Assembly: GCF_001673405.1 (NCBI RefSeq)
Contig: NZ_LZLV01000018.1
Location: 1 to 59,469, forward strand
Origin: Mycobacterium sp. 1245111.1
Lineage (GTDB): Bacteria; Actinomycetota; Actinomycetes; Mycobacteriales; Mycobacteriaceae
Direction of reading: 5' to 3'
Length of the DNA: 59,469 bases
Shown here: piece after piece, positions 35,409 to 43,365 of the stretch
Position numbering within the stretch: position 1 is the stretch's first letter
Layout: each line of letters starts with the position of its first letter
Translations under genes and position numbers: made by a program
Notes under the pieces: generated by a model
Database searches by the model: none
What the model was told of the DNA's origin: nothing
What the model saw: the letters and a program-made list of their open reading frames with translations, nothing else

Positions 35409-36179
35409 ATGCTGAAAGTCCGCCAGGAGCCGACGGCTCCCACCCGAACCCTGCGACTCGCATCGGGCGACCGGATCCCAGCGCACCGGCACGACGATCA
35501 CCAGATCGTCTATGCGGGCAGCGGAGTCCTGGCGGTGACGACGGACCGGGGATCCTGGGTCGCCCCGGCGACCAGGGCAATCTGGATTCCTGCGGGCACA
35601 TTCCACGCGCACCGCGCCTACGGCGAACTCAAGTTGCACACCGTTGGCCTGGGCGCCGCCGACAATCCGCTGCACCTCGACTCGCCAACCGTGCTGACGG
35701 TAGGCCCGTTGCTGCGCGAACTCATCATCGCCTACACCGACGGCGACGCCGACACCCCGGAACGACACCGGTTGCGGGCCGTGTTGCTCGATCAGTTGCG
35801 CAGCTCGCCTCAGCAGCCGTTGCATGTCCCGACCCCGACCACCCCCCTGCTCGCGGCGGTCTGCGACATCCTGCAGGCCGATCCCGGCGACAGTCGTACG
35901 CTCGCCGAGCTCGGCCGGGTGGTCGGCGCGAGCGATCGCAGTCTCTCGCGGCTGTTCCGTCAAGACCTTGGCATGACATTCCCGCAGTGGCGCACCCAGT
36001 TGCGTCTGCACCGCGCGCTCATCCTGCTCGCCGAGCGAACACCGGTGACAACGGTGGCCCACCAATGTGGTTGGTCGTCGGCGAGCGCATTCATCGAGGT
36101 GTTCCGGCGCAGCTTCGGCCACACCCCGGGCGCCTCGGTCCGCTCGCACAGCCTCGAATTCGACTCCGCCGCAAACTAG
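35409..36179 (+). CDS. AraC family transcriptional regulator with cupin N-domain
   Basis: The 256-residue protein has an N-terminal cupin part (ASGDRIPAHRHDDHQIVYAGSG, about residues 18-39) and a C-terminal double helix-turn-helix (LAELGRVVGASDRSLSRLFRQDLG, and VTTVAHQCGWSSASAFIEVFRRSFG, together about 164-240). Such proteins often control an adjacent exporter or enzyme. Likely targets are itself and the aldolase or the overlapping methyltransferase, but this is a guess. No ribosome site is seen. Its 3-prime end overlaps the convergent methyltransferase by four bases. Confidence 0.88.
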   Translation: MLKVRQEPTAPTRTLRLASGDRIPAHRHDDHQIVYAGSGVLAVTTDRGSWVAPATRAIWIPAGTFHAHRAYGELKLHTVGLGAADNPLHLDSPTVLTVGPLLRELIIAYTDGDADTPERHRLRAVLLDQLRSSPQQPLHVPTPTTPLLAAVCDILQADPGDSRTLAELGRVVGASDRSLSRLFRQDLGMTFPQWRTQLRLHRALILLAERTPVTTVAHQCGWSSASAFIEVFRRSFGHTPGASVRSHSLEFDSAAN

Positions 36180-36745
36180 TTGGGCTTGGTGGCGCGCCAG
36201 CGCATCCGCATACCGGCGACGTCAATGTGAATGTCGCCGAACCCGGCCGCACCGAGCCGCGTGCGCAACTCGTCCGGTCGAATGGGGTTGTAGGTGTCGC
36301 GGATGTGGATCAGCCGGAACATCGCCGACCCCAAGCGGTCGCTGCCGGCGAACACGCCGCCGGGTCGCAGCACCCGAAATGCCTCCGCGAAAAGCTGGTC
36401 CTGCAGCTCATCCGTGGGCACGTGATGAAGCATCGTGAAACACACGACGGAGCTAAACGCGTTGGTGGGCAACCCCGTATCGCTACCGTCACCGTGAATC
36501 ACCCGGGCTCGATCGCCATAGAGCCGCACCAGACGGTCGGCCATCGGCTTGTCGACTTCGACCGCGGTAACCGTGCCGGCCCGGTCGACGAGTGCTCTCA
36601 GCGTTGCCCCGTATCCGGGTCCGATCTCGAGGGTCTGGTCACCCAGTTCGACATCGGCAAGCGCCCATGGCAACAGCTCGTCGCGAACCACTTTGGCCCA
36701 GCCCGCGGAATTACACCGTCGCTGATGCAACACGTTCATCGCCAT
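36176..36745 (-). CDS. Class I SAM-dependent methyltransferase
   Basis: The 189-residue protein has motif I LEIGPGYGATLRAL (Gly42-Gly46 region), the acidic end of strand 2 in VTAVEVDKP, and motif IV FTMLHHV, with LRPGG after it. The N-terminus MAMNVLHQRRCNS is characteristic of a small methyltransferase group annotated in mycobacteria. It probably methylates a small molecule; the substrate is unknown. It lies 273 bases away from and divergent to the Gly-rich peptide gene, so modification of that peptide is only a speculation. Confidence 0.85.
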   Translation of the reverse strand: MAMNVLHQRRCNSAGWAKVVRDELLPWALADVELGDQTLEIGPGYGATLRALVDRAGTVTAVEVDKPMADRLVRLYGDRARVIHGDGSDTGLPTNAFSSVVCFTMLHHVPTDELQDQLFAEAFRVLRPGGVFAGSDRLGSAMFRLIHIRDTYNPIRPDELRTRLGAAGFGDIHIDVAGMRMRWRATKPN

Positions 36746-36950
36746 GAGATGACGCCTTTCTGTCGAGAACCTTCACGCACTTCGCACGCTACGAGACACG
36801 ACGCATGCCAGCTTCCGAAAATATGCCTGGCTATATCGAAAATCCGCCAAGGCGTGATGGCGGGCCCATGCGCCGATACCGCACATTCAGCCGCCTATTG
36901 TTAACTGTCCGTTGCTGATTCGTTCACACCTGACCGATGGTGGGCGGCGA

Positions 36951-36956
36951 TATGCT
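36951..36956 (+). promoter_or_regulatory. Possible -10 box for the Gly-rich peptide gene
   Basis: GCGATATGCT contains TATGCT, a reasonable sigma-A -10 hexamer, about 63 bases before the ATG at 37019. I see no good -35 hexamer at normal spacing, so it is tentative. Confidence 0.25.
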
Positions 36957-37018
36957 GGTGTCCTTACCCGGTGTCGTCCGTCCAGCGTGGGCGGGTGACC
37001 GCCTTATTAGGAGGACCT

Positions 37019-37156
37019 ATGACTCGGACTCGCGTGCTCGGCGGCGGCGCAGGCGGCGGCAAGTTGCTGGGCGGCGGCGCAGGCGGCGGCAAGTTGGTGG
37101 GCGGCGGTGCCGGCGGCGGCAAGTTGGTGGGCGGCGGTGCCGGCGGCGGCAAGTAG
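37019..37156 (+). CDS. 45-residue peptide made of four Gly-Ala-Lys repeats
   Basis: An optimal ribosome site AGGAGG lies 5 bases before the ATG. The peptide starts MTRTRV and then has four units of (L/V)GGGAGGGK, each joined by L, at residues 7-16, 17-26, 27-36 and 37-45, ending in Lys. A strong rho-independent terminator follows 20 bases after the stop, so this is a compact independent transcription unit. I do not recognise the family. It has no signal peptide, Cys or aromatic residue. Each unit superficially matches a P-loop (GxxxxGK) but lacks the following Ser or Thr. It could be a nucleic-acid-binding or surface peptide, a modified-peptide precursor, or a translated leader. The perfect initiation context is the main evidence that it is translated. 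Confidence 0.65.
   Translation: MTRTRVLGGGAGGGKLLGGGAGGGKLVGGGAGGGKLVGGGAGGGK
37037..37153 (+). repeat. Four tandem 30-bp repeats within the small peptide gene
   Basis: The 30-base unit begins CTCGGCGGCGGCGCAGGCGG and ends GCAAGTTG. It is present in register at 37037, 37067, 37097 and 37127; the last copy is 27 bases, cut by the stop codon. Copies 1-2 and copies 3-4 differ by a few bases (GCA to GCC, CTG to GTG), so the array grew by duplication and then drifted. Confidence 0.9.
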
Positions 37157-37175
37157 TCCCGCTTCCCCGAACGTC

Positions 37176-37219
37176 AGAAACCGGTCTTGCCTCCTGTTGG
37201 GGCAAGATCGGTTTCTTTT
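37176..37219 (+). terminator. Strong rho-independent terminator after the small peptide gene
   Basis: AGAAACCGGTCTTGCC (37176-37191) pairs with GGCAAGATCGGTTTCT (37201-37216), sixteen pairs with one G-U, around a nine-base loop, then TTTT. The T-tract is on the plus side only, so it serves the peptide transcript. Confidence 0.88.
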
Positions 37220-37315
37220 GCCTACACGGTCACGGGTATCGCCCAAATCGACGTTAGCGCGGTGGTCACTCGCACTTCTTCGCACCAACGTCGATCTCGA
37301 TGGAGGTCACGACCC

Positions 37316-39043
37316 TCAGCGAGTAGCCGCTTCGAGGAAGCGGCCGGCGTGCAGTTCGGTGCCGAAGCCGGGTGCGAATTCGCCTGCGCTGTACACGATG
37401 TGGCCGCCGACAATTGTCGCGCTGACAAGTCCGTCGTTGCGGTTGACCATCCGGTTGACGTCCGGCGCTCCGGGATATGGCGCCTCGGCGTAGGCGGCGC
37501 TGGACCCGTCGAATCCGGCCGGGTTGATGATCGCGATGTCGGCCCGCTTTCCGTCGCGGAGGTAGCCGGCGTCGAGGCCGTACCAATCCGCTAGCTCACC
37601 GGTCAGGCGCCGCACGGCAGTCTCGACGGGCATCGAACCGCGGAGGTAGACGCGTTCCAGCATGCGGAGCCCCGAGTTGTAGAACGCCATATTGCGAAGG
37701 TGCGCGCCCGAATCCGAGAAGCCGATCTGCACGTTCGGCGAGCGTTGCATGCGGTCCAGCACGTCTTCGCGGTCGTTGGCGACGACAGTTCGCCAGCGCA
37801 GCCGGGCGCCATGTTCGACGGTCAGGTCGAGCAGAGCGTCGGCGGGTTCAATCCCCCGCGCCGCCGCGACGTCGGCGAACGATCGGCCGACAACGGAACT
37901 ATCTGGGCACTCAACAATTTCGGCGTCGGACAAGTCGCGACTCCACACCCGCGGGCCGAACTGCCTGGCCATGTCTTTACGGAACTGGCGGCGATATGAC
38001 TCGTCGGCCAGCAGTTTTCCGCGGCTCATCTCGTCACGGAAATTGAGCGCGGCCGAGCCGGAACCGAACTCCTCGAAGACGACCAGATCGACTCCGTCGG
38101 CATACATTTCGAACGGCACCGGGAGATGCTGCCAGCGGAAGTTGCCGCCGGCCCGGTTGGTGAGGCTCGCGGCCAGCAGTGTCAGGCGCGCCGCCCTGCG
38201 GTCGGCCTTGACATCGGCGGCCGCGATCAACGTGGTCTTCAGCGGCCGCCGGAAAACACCGCCGATACTTTGGCCGAGATACCGCGATACCTCGGCCTGG
38301 CGCGCCAGGTTCGGCGTGCTCTGGTGCACCCGACCACGTTGCCGCAGAACGCTGTTCAGAGCGCCGAACTCCGACCACTTGGCGTAGGTCGACGGCAATT
38401 GCCGCGCCGGGAATCGGGTGCCTTCGAGCTTGGAGAACGAGCTACGCAGGGTCGACAACCCCAGGAAGCCGGCATCAAGTGCCTCAGAGAGCATCTGTTG
38501 CATGCGACTGATTTCGGCGCGGGTCGGCCGATAACCGGCATCAACCGACCTGCCGAGGCCCAACACCGACGCCCGGATGTCGGAGTGGCCGATGAAGGCG
38601 GCGACGTTCGCCCCGAGCGGCAACGAGTCCAGCGTCTTCACGTATTCGCCGGGGCCACTCCAGGTTTTGGCTTCTTTGACCGCATCGTGCACGATCTGCC
38701 ACGGCAACGCCTCGACGCGCGCGAACATGTCCGCGCAATCGTCGGCGTCGCTGTAGACCGTCGACAGCGAACAGTTGCCAAGGATCACCGATGTGGTCCC
38801 GTGCCGAACGGACTCGCCGAGTCCGGGGCTGAGCAGAACCTCTGCGTCGTAATGGGTGTGTACGTCGATGAGTCCGGGCATCACCCATTGACCGCGGGCA
38901 TCGACCGTGCGGGCCGCGTCCGGCAGACCACGCCCGATGGCAACGACCTTGCCGTCTCGAGTCCCGACGTCCGCCGTGATCGGCGCCGCACCGGTGCCGT
39001 CGAACACGGTTCCGCCACGGATGACCAATTCGAGGTCCGACAT
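37316..39043 (-). CDS. N-acyl-D-amino-acid deacylase family amidohydrolase, second copy
   Basis: The 575-residue protein starts MSDLELVIRGGTVFDGTG and has GLIDVHTHYDAEVLL near 62-76, ILGNCSLSTVYSDADDCAD, GFSDSGAHLRNMAFYN near the C-terminal metal site, and GKRADIAIINPAGFDG. It shares the D-aminoacylase layout with the gene at 27673-29433 but the sequences are clearly diverged. ATG 39043 follows AAAGG with 9-base spacing; the longer frame continues into the TetR gene and is not used. It is divergent from that TetR across a large dyad. The substrate is unknown. Confidence 0.85.
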   Translation of the reverse strand: MSDLELVIRGGTVFDGTGAAPITADVGTRDGKVVAIGRGLPDAARTVDARGQWVMPGLIDVHTHYDAEVLLSPGLGESVRHGTTSVILGNCSLSTVYSDADDCADMFARVEALPWQIVHDAVKEAKTWSGPGEYVKTLDSLPLGANVAAFIGHSDIRASVLGLGRSVDAGYRPTRAEISRMQQMLSEALDAGFLGLSTLRSSFSKLEGTRFPARQLPSTYAKWSEFGALNSVLRQRGRVHQSTPNLARQAEVSRYLGQSIGGVFRRPLKTTLIAAADVKADRRAARLTLLAASLTNRAGGNFRWQHLPVPFEMYADGVDLVVFEEFGSGSAALNFRDEMSRGKLLADESYRRQFRKDMARQFGPRVWSRDLSDAEIVECPDSSVVGRSFADVAAARGIEPADALLDLTVEHGARLRWRTVVANDREDVLDRMQRSPNVQIGFSDSGAHLRNMAFYNSGLRMLERVYLRGSMPVETAVRRLTGELADWYGLDAGYLRDGKRADIAIINPAGFDGSSAAYAEAPYPGAPDVNRMVNRNDGLVSATIVGGHIVYSAGEFAPGFGTELHAGRFLEAATR

Positions 39044-39059
39044 CACTAGCCGCCTTTCG

Positions 39060-39094
39060 ATACTCGCTGGTATCCAGTCGATACCCGGGAGTAT
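39060..39094. promoter_or_regulatory. Large concentric dyad between amidohydrolase and tetR
   Basis: ATACTC (39060-39065) pairs with GAGTAT (39089-39094), and inside it GGTAT (39069-39073) pairs with ATACC (39081-39085). Both dyads share the centre 39077. This is a strong candidate operator for the adjacent TetR, controlling both divergent genes. Confidence 0.65.
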
Positions 39095-39719
39095 GCTCAT
39101 CCGCATGTCGCCTGTCAAGCCGCCGCGGATCCGTCCTACCAGGGGTGAGGTACGAGACCGCATATTGGACGCCGCCTCGAAGGTCTTCGCCGCCGAGGGC
39201 TTCGCTGGGGCCACCATCGACGCGATCGGCCAGGCCGCAGGATTCACCAAGGGCGCGGTCTACTCGAACTTCGGCTCGAAGGACGAACTGTTCCTGGCCC
39301 TTCTCGACCGCGAATTCGAGCTTCGCGGCGAACAGATCGCGACGGCGCTGGAAAGCGGCGGCGACATCGCCGCGTCCGCACGCTCGTTGAGCCGGTCGGT
39401 ACTCGACTCGGTTCACGACCACGCCGACTACTACGTGCTGTTCGTCGAGTACTGGCTGCGTGCGGTGCGCGATCCCGACCTGCGCGAGCGCCTGATCGCA
39501 CGTCGTCGCGCCGCCGCCGCCGAGCAAGCCGCCAACTTCGCGGAATCGGCCGCCGCAGTACCGTCGGGCCGACCGCTGGCCCAACTCGCCCAGCTCGTGG
39601 TCACGATGAACTTGGGCATCGCGATGGAAGAAGTCCTGCAGCCGGGGACGATCGACCCGGGTCTGCTCGCACAATTGATCACCGCCCTGCTCGGATCTGT
39701 TGCCGGCCAAGGCGATTAG
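39093..39719 (+). CDS. TetR/AcrR family transcriptional regulator
   Basis: The 208-residue protein has RDRILDAASKVFAAEGFAGATIDAIGQAAGFTKGAVYSNFGSKDEL (a helix-turn-helix spanning roughly residues 22-67, described as one region) and a C-terminal domain like TetR_C repressors of the mycobacterial AcrR group. The ATG at 39093 is used; ATG 39105 is equally possible and would leave the operator fully upstream. It likely represses the divergent amidohydrolase and itself. The next gene starts 9 bases after its stop. Confidence 0.88.
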   Translation: MLIRMSPVKPPRIRPTRGEVRDRILDAASKVFAAEGFAGATIDAIGQAAGFTKGAVYSNFGSKDELFLALLDREFELRGEQIATALESGGDIAASARSLSRSVLDSVHDHADYYVLFVEYWLRAVRDPDLRERLIARRRAAAAEQAANFAESAAAVPSGRPLAQLAQLVVTMNLGIAMEEVLQPGTIDPGLLAQLITALLGSVAGQGD

Positions 39720-39728
39720 GAGCGATAC

Positions 39729-40403
39729 ATGGACACGAAGGACGGCAACGACGCGCCGGTGGTGATCACCGCGACCGGGTTGGGCGTCGACGGCGAACAC
39801 GGGCCGCTGTTCTCCGGTATCGACTTGGCGCTTCCCGAGGGATTTCATGCCATCCAGATGCCCGGCGGACCCGGGCAGACCACCCTGCTGATGACGCTGG
39901 CCGGCCGCTTCAAGCCCACGCACGGAACCCTGACGGTGTGCGGCGAAACGACGCCCCGCGCGATTCGCCGGCACTGCGCGATCGCCGCTTTCCCAGACAT
40001 CGACGAACTCGAGGAGTCGGTGACGGTGCAGACGGTGCTCGCCGAGCAGCAGCGGTGGCTGGCGCCGTGGTACGCGCAAATACCCCGCGAGGCCGGCCAG
40101 TCGAAAATGACCGAAGTATTCGGCGACACCCCGGCACCGTCCCCGGGCACCTACATCGTCGAATTGTCGGATCTGGAGCTGTTTTTGCTGCGGATCACGC
40201 TGGCGACGCTGTCAAACCGTCCGATCCTGGTGGTCGGCGACCTCGAACAGGTACGCGACAACCGGCGCCGCGCGATCGCGGTAGACCGGTTGGGCGCACT
40301 CACCGATCAATGCACCGTCGTCGTCGGGGTGACCAATCCGCTCGGCGCCGAGGCGCCCGACCACGAACTACACGATCACCGCATCCTGACCGAAGGGGAC
40401 TGA
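39729..40403 (+). CDS. Degenerate ABC-type ATPase-like protein
   Basis: The 224-residue protein has the outline of an ABC ATPase: an A-loop-like N-terminus, GIDLALPEGFHAIQMPGGPGQTTLLMTLAGRF where Walker A should be (residues 30-61), and PILVVGDLEQV where Walker B should be. Key residues are missing. The Walker A lysine is Gln50, there is no LSGGQ (LSDLELFLL instead), and the Walker B Glu is displaced. It is two bases upstream of a YhgE/Pip membrane protein. It probably binds but hardly hydrolyses ATP, acting as a regulatory partner, or is losing function. The ATG lies 9 bases after the TetR stop, behind AGGAGCG. Confidence 0.65.
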   Translation: MDTKDGNDAPVVITATGLGVDGEHGPLFSGIDLALPEGFHAIQMPGGPGQTTLLMTLAGRFKPTHGTLTVCGETTPRAIRRHCAIAAFPDIDELEESVTVQTVLAEQQRWLAPWYAQIPREAGQSKMTEVFGDTPAPSPGTYIVELSDLELFLLRITLATLSNRPILVVGDLEQVRDNRRRAIAVDRLGALTDQCTVVVGVTNPLGAEAPDHELHDHRILTEGD

Positions 40404-40405
40404 CG

Positions 40406-42310
40406 ATGCTCGCTGGACTCGCATTCGGCTCCGAAATCAAACGTTTCGGCCGCAGCCGACTGACCCGGGTGGCCATCGTCGTGCTGATGCTGCTGCCTCT
40501 GGTTTACGGGGCGCTGTATCTCTGGGCGTTCTGGGACCCGTTCGGCCACGTGAATAAAATGCCTGTGGCGCTGGTCAACTCGGACAAGGGCGCGGTGGTG
40601 TCCGGGCAACAGTTCAACGCGGGCACCGAGATCGCGAAAAGCCTGACCGCCGACCACAGCCTCGACTGGCACGTCGTGAACCTCAAGGAAGCCCACGACG
40701 GGGTCGAGCACGGCAAGTACTACTTCATGGTCGAGTTGCCCCCAGATTTCAGCGAAGCGATCGCGTCACCGGTGACGGGACAACCCAAGAAGGCCAACCT
40801 GATCGCCGTCTACAACGACGCCAACAACTACATCTCGACCAGCATCGGCCGCACCGCGATCGGCCAGGTGCTCAACGCGGTGTCGTCGCGGATCTCCGGG
40901 CAGGCGGTCAATCAGATGCTGTCCGTGGTGGTTTCTTCGGGATCCGGCATCAAGCAGGCGGCCGACGGGGCCGCCCAGCTCGCCTACGGAGCGAATCAGC
41001 TAGCGGGTGGCCTGGACACCGCCCGGTCCGGCTCGTCGGCACTGGCGACCGGTTCGCGCCAACTCTCCGACGGGATCAACTCGGCCACCGATCCCCTCCT
41101 CGTGGTGACCAAGGCCCTGTCCCAGATCGGCGGCAGCACAGAACAATTACAGCAGGGTGCCACCGCACTGCAGCAGGCCAACGACCAGATCGGTGCGATC
41201 GCCGCCGCGCAGGACAACGCCGCCAACGCGCTGTCGGCGGTGATCGACCAGCTCTCAGCGCGACAGGATCCGCTGGCCAACAATTTGCGCGGTGTGCAGG
41301 ATCAGTTGCGCCAGCACCAGTTCACCCCGGAGATTCGACAACGCCTCACCGACGCCCAGAACGCGGCAATCAACATGACGGCCGGGCTACGAACACCGGG
41401 CAGCCCGCTCGCGTCCGCCCTCGACCACGCCGGCGCCAAAGGCCAGGAGCTGACCAACAAGCTCACCCAGCTGCGTGACGGCGCCCAACAGGTGGCCGAC
41501 GGTAACGCCCAGTTGGCAAGCGGCATAGCCAAACTCGACGACGGCGCGCAGCAGCTCAAGTCCGGTTCGGCCGAACTGGCAACCAAGCTTGCCGACGGGG
41601 CCAAGCAGGTGCCCAACTGGACTCAGCAGCAGAAGGACGCTGTCGCGGACACCATCGGCGGCCCGGTCCAACTCGAGACCTCGCACGAGAACGCCGCACC
41701 GAACTTCGGCACCGGCATGGCGCCGTTCTTCCTCACGCTTGCGTTGTTCTTCGGCGCATTGGTGCTGTGGATGGTGTTGCGGCCCTTACAGAGTCGCGCG
41801 ATCGCCGCTGAGGTGCTACCGATCCGGGTGGCGCTGGCGAGTTATCTTCCCGCTGCTGCGATCGCGATGTTCCAGGCGATCATCCTGTACAGCGTGGTGC
41901 GGTTCGGTCTCGGCATGCACGTGGTGCACCCGGCCTCGATGCTCGCCTTCATGATCCTGATTTCGTTCGCGTTCGTGGCCGCAACGCAGGCGATCAATGC
42001 GTTGGTCGGTCCGGCGGTTGGCCGCGTGTTGATCATGGCGCTGCTCATGCTGCAACTGGTCAGTGCCGGCGGCATGTATCCGGTCGAGACCACCTCTAAA
42101 CCCTTCCAGTTCCTGCACCGCTTCGACCCGATGACCTACGGCGTCAACGGACTTCGGCAGCTCATCCTCGGCGGCATCGACGGCCGGCTGTGGCAGGCGA
42201 TCGTGGTGCTGATCGGCATCTGGCTCGTCGCGATCGGAGTCTCCTGTCTATCCGCCAGACGGGATCAGCTGTGGAACATCGACCGGTTGATACCGGCGAT
42301 CAAGATGTAA
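40406..42310 (+). CDS. YhgE/Pip-family membrane protein (ABC-2/RND-like permease)
   Basis: The 634-residue protein has an N-terminal membrane helix near 20-42, then a large extracytoplasmic region of about 400 residues rich in heptad-like Ala/Gln/Leu repeats (QLAYGANQLAGGLD, QQVADGNAQLASGIAKLDDGAQQL), and about five helices in the last 190 residues. This is the YhgE/Pip topology, related to phage-infection proteins and type VII EsaA-like proteins. Mycobacterial relatives may move lipids or secrete proteins. It starts two bases after the degenerate ATPase gene, preceded by GAAGGGG. Confidence 0.85.
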   Translation: MLAGLAFGSEIKRFGRSRLTRVAIVVLMLLPLVYGALYLWAFWDPFGHVNKMPVALVNSDKGAVVSGQQFNAGTEIAKSLTADHSLDWHVVNLKEAHDGVEHGKYYFMVELPPDFSEAIASPVTGQPKKANLIAVYNDANNYISTSIGRTAIGQVLNAVSSRISGQAVNQMLSVVVSSGSGIKQAADGAAQLAYGANQLAGGLDTARSGSSALATGSRQLSDGINSATDPLLVVTKALSQIGGSTEQLQQGATALQQANDQIGAIAAAQDNAANALSAVIDQLSARQDPLANNLRGVQDQLRQHQFTPEIRQRLTDAQNAAINMTAGLRTPGSPLASALDHAGAKGQELTNKLTQLRDGAQQVADGNAQLASGIAKLDDGAQQLKSGSAELATKLADGAKQVPNWTQQQKDAVADTIGGPVQLETSHENAAPNFGTGMAPFFLTLALFFGALVLWMVLRPLQSRAIAAEVLPIRVALASYLPAAAIAMFQAIILYSVVRFGLGMHVVHPASMLAFMILISFAFVAATQAINALVGPAVGRVLIMALLMLQLVSAGGMYPVETTSKPFQFLHRFDPMTYGVNGLRQLILGGIDGRLWQAIVVLIGIWLVAIGVSCLSARRDQLWNIDRLIPAIKM

Positions 42311-42317
42311 GATCCTA

Positions 42318-42396
42318 CGCATGCAGAGCTGGGCAAACGGCGCTAGCGGGACGGCAGACGGCCGAGCCGAGTGAGGCGCCGAGGGAGCACACAACG
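42318..42396 (+). ncRNA. Possible structured leader of the MBL-fold gene
   Basis: The 79-base leader contains CTGGGCAAAC (42329-42338) and GCGGGACGGCAGACGG nearby, which recall the GGGCAAAC...GGGACGCAAAGCC core of class I c-di-GMP riboswitches. GGCGC (42339-42343) can pair with GCGCC (42376-42380), and CGGC with GCCG inside (42359-42362, 42366-42369). The match is incomplete: the usual GNRA stem and the long second helix are absent. I record it as a candidate only. Confidence 0.25.
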
Positions 42397-43236
42397 ATGA
42401 CGTCATTGGAGCTAACCAGTAGCGGCACAGCGGATTTCAACGAAGGCAGTGTTTACTTCATCGGTAATGCCACGACAGTGATCCGCTTCGGCGGACTGAC
42501 TATCCTGACCGATCCCGCATTCCTCCACAAGGGCGAGCACGTTTACCTGGGTCATGGCATATGGGCGCGCCGTGAGGTTGAGCCGGCTTGTCAGATCCGC
42601 GACCTGCCGCCGATCGACGTGATTGTGTTGTCGCATTACCACGGCGACCACTTCGACGACGTCGCCGCCAAAGAGCTCGACAAGGAACTGCCCATCGTCT
42701 CCACCGCTGACGCGGTGGAGAAACTCAGCGCGTTGGGCTTCCGGCACGGTCACCCCCTGAGCACCTGGGAATCGCTGGAAGTGCACAAGGGCGATGCGAC
42801 GGTGACGATCACCGCGATGCCGGCCAAGCATGCCACCGACGAAGCGGTCAACGAGTTGCTGATGCCGGTCAACGGGCACCTGCTCGACTTCAGCCGCAAC
42901 GGCACCCACCTCTACCGCCTCTATATCACCGGCGACACAATGCTCGTCGACAGCCTCGAGGACATCCCACGGCGTTACCCCGGCATCGACCTCGGTCTCA
43001 TCCACACCGGCGGCACGACCTTCCTCGTCACCGTGGTCACGATGACCGGCGAGCAGGGAGTGCAGGCCGTCGAGATCACCAAGCCGCGCACCGCCATCCC
43101 GATTCACTACAACGACTTTTCGGTCTTCCTATCCGGGCTGGAAGATTTCAAAAAAGCTGCCCAGGCTTCGACCGCGGAGACCGAGTTCGTCTACCTCGCG
43201 CACGGCGAGACCTACACCTTCACACCCAGCGCCTGA
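42397..43236 (+). CDS. Metallo-beta-lactamase-fold hydrolase (UlaG/NAPE-PLD-like)
   Basis: The 279-residue cytosolic protein has IGNATTVIRFGGLTILTDP near the N-terminus, the full metal motif LSHYHGDHFDD near 83-93, MPAKHATDEAVN for the third histidine, YITGDTM for the bridging Asp, and AIPIHYNDFSVF for the last His. This pattern fits the UlaG or NAPE-PLD-like branch acting on phosphodiesters or lactones. The ATG follows GAGGGAG with 10-base spacing. The actual substrate is unknown. Confidence 0.85.
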   Translation: MTSLELTSSGTADFNEGSVYFIGNATTVIRFGGLTILTDPAFLHKGEHVYLGHGIWARREVEPACQIRDLPPIDVIVLSHYHGDHFDDVAAKELDKELPIVSTADAVEKLSALGFRHGHPLSTWESLEVHKGDATVTITAMPAKHATDEAVNELLMPVNGHLLDFSRNGTHLYRLYITGDTMLVDSLEDIPRRYPGIDLGLIHTGGTTFLVTVVTMTGEQGVQAVEITKPRTAIPIHYNDFSVFLSGLEDFKKAAQASTAETEFVYLAHGETYTFTPSA

Positions 43237-43365
43237 CCGGACAGCTCTGCGTCGCGGGCCTGTGAGCTTTCGTTAACTCAGCCGACGTCAATTGCGCGCC
43301 TGTTGTGCAGACGTCGCTGCCACAATGACCGGCGTATCGAACCGATCGAGGGAGTAGGACCCACC

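Noticed and set aside
36964..37152. Proline-rich reading frame (PPPAPPPxNL repeats) antisense to the small peptide gene
   Set aside because: It has no ribosome site, and the AGGAGG and the T-tract terminator both point to the plus strand. The repeat is the mirror of the plus-strand repeat.
37037..37153. Tandem repeats as a CRISPR array
   Set aside because: The copies are contiguous with no unique spacers, keep a reading frame and lack cas genes nearby.
37037..37153. GGGAGGGK repeats as functional Walker A loops
   Set aside because: The Ser/Thr after the Lys is always Leu or a stop codon, and there is no strand-helix context or Walker B.
38541..40079. Long minus-strand frame across the TetR and ATPase-like genes
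   Set aside because: The opposite strand carries a clear TetR with helix-turn-helix; this frame is Arg/Gln-rich with no domain.
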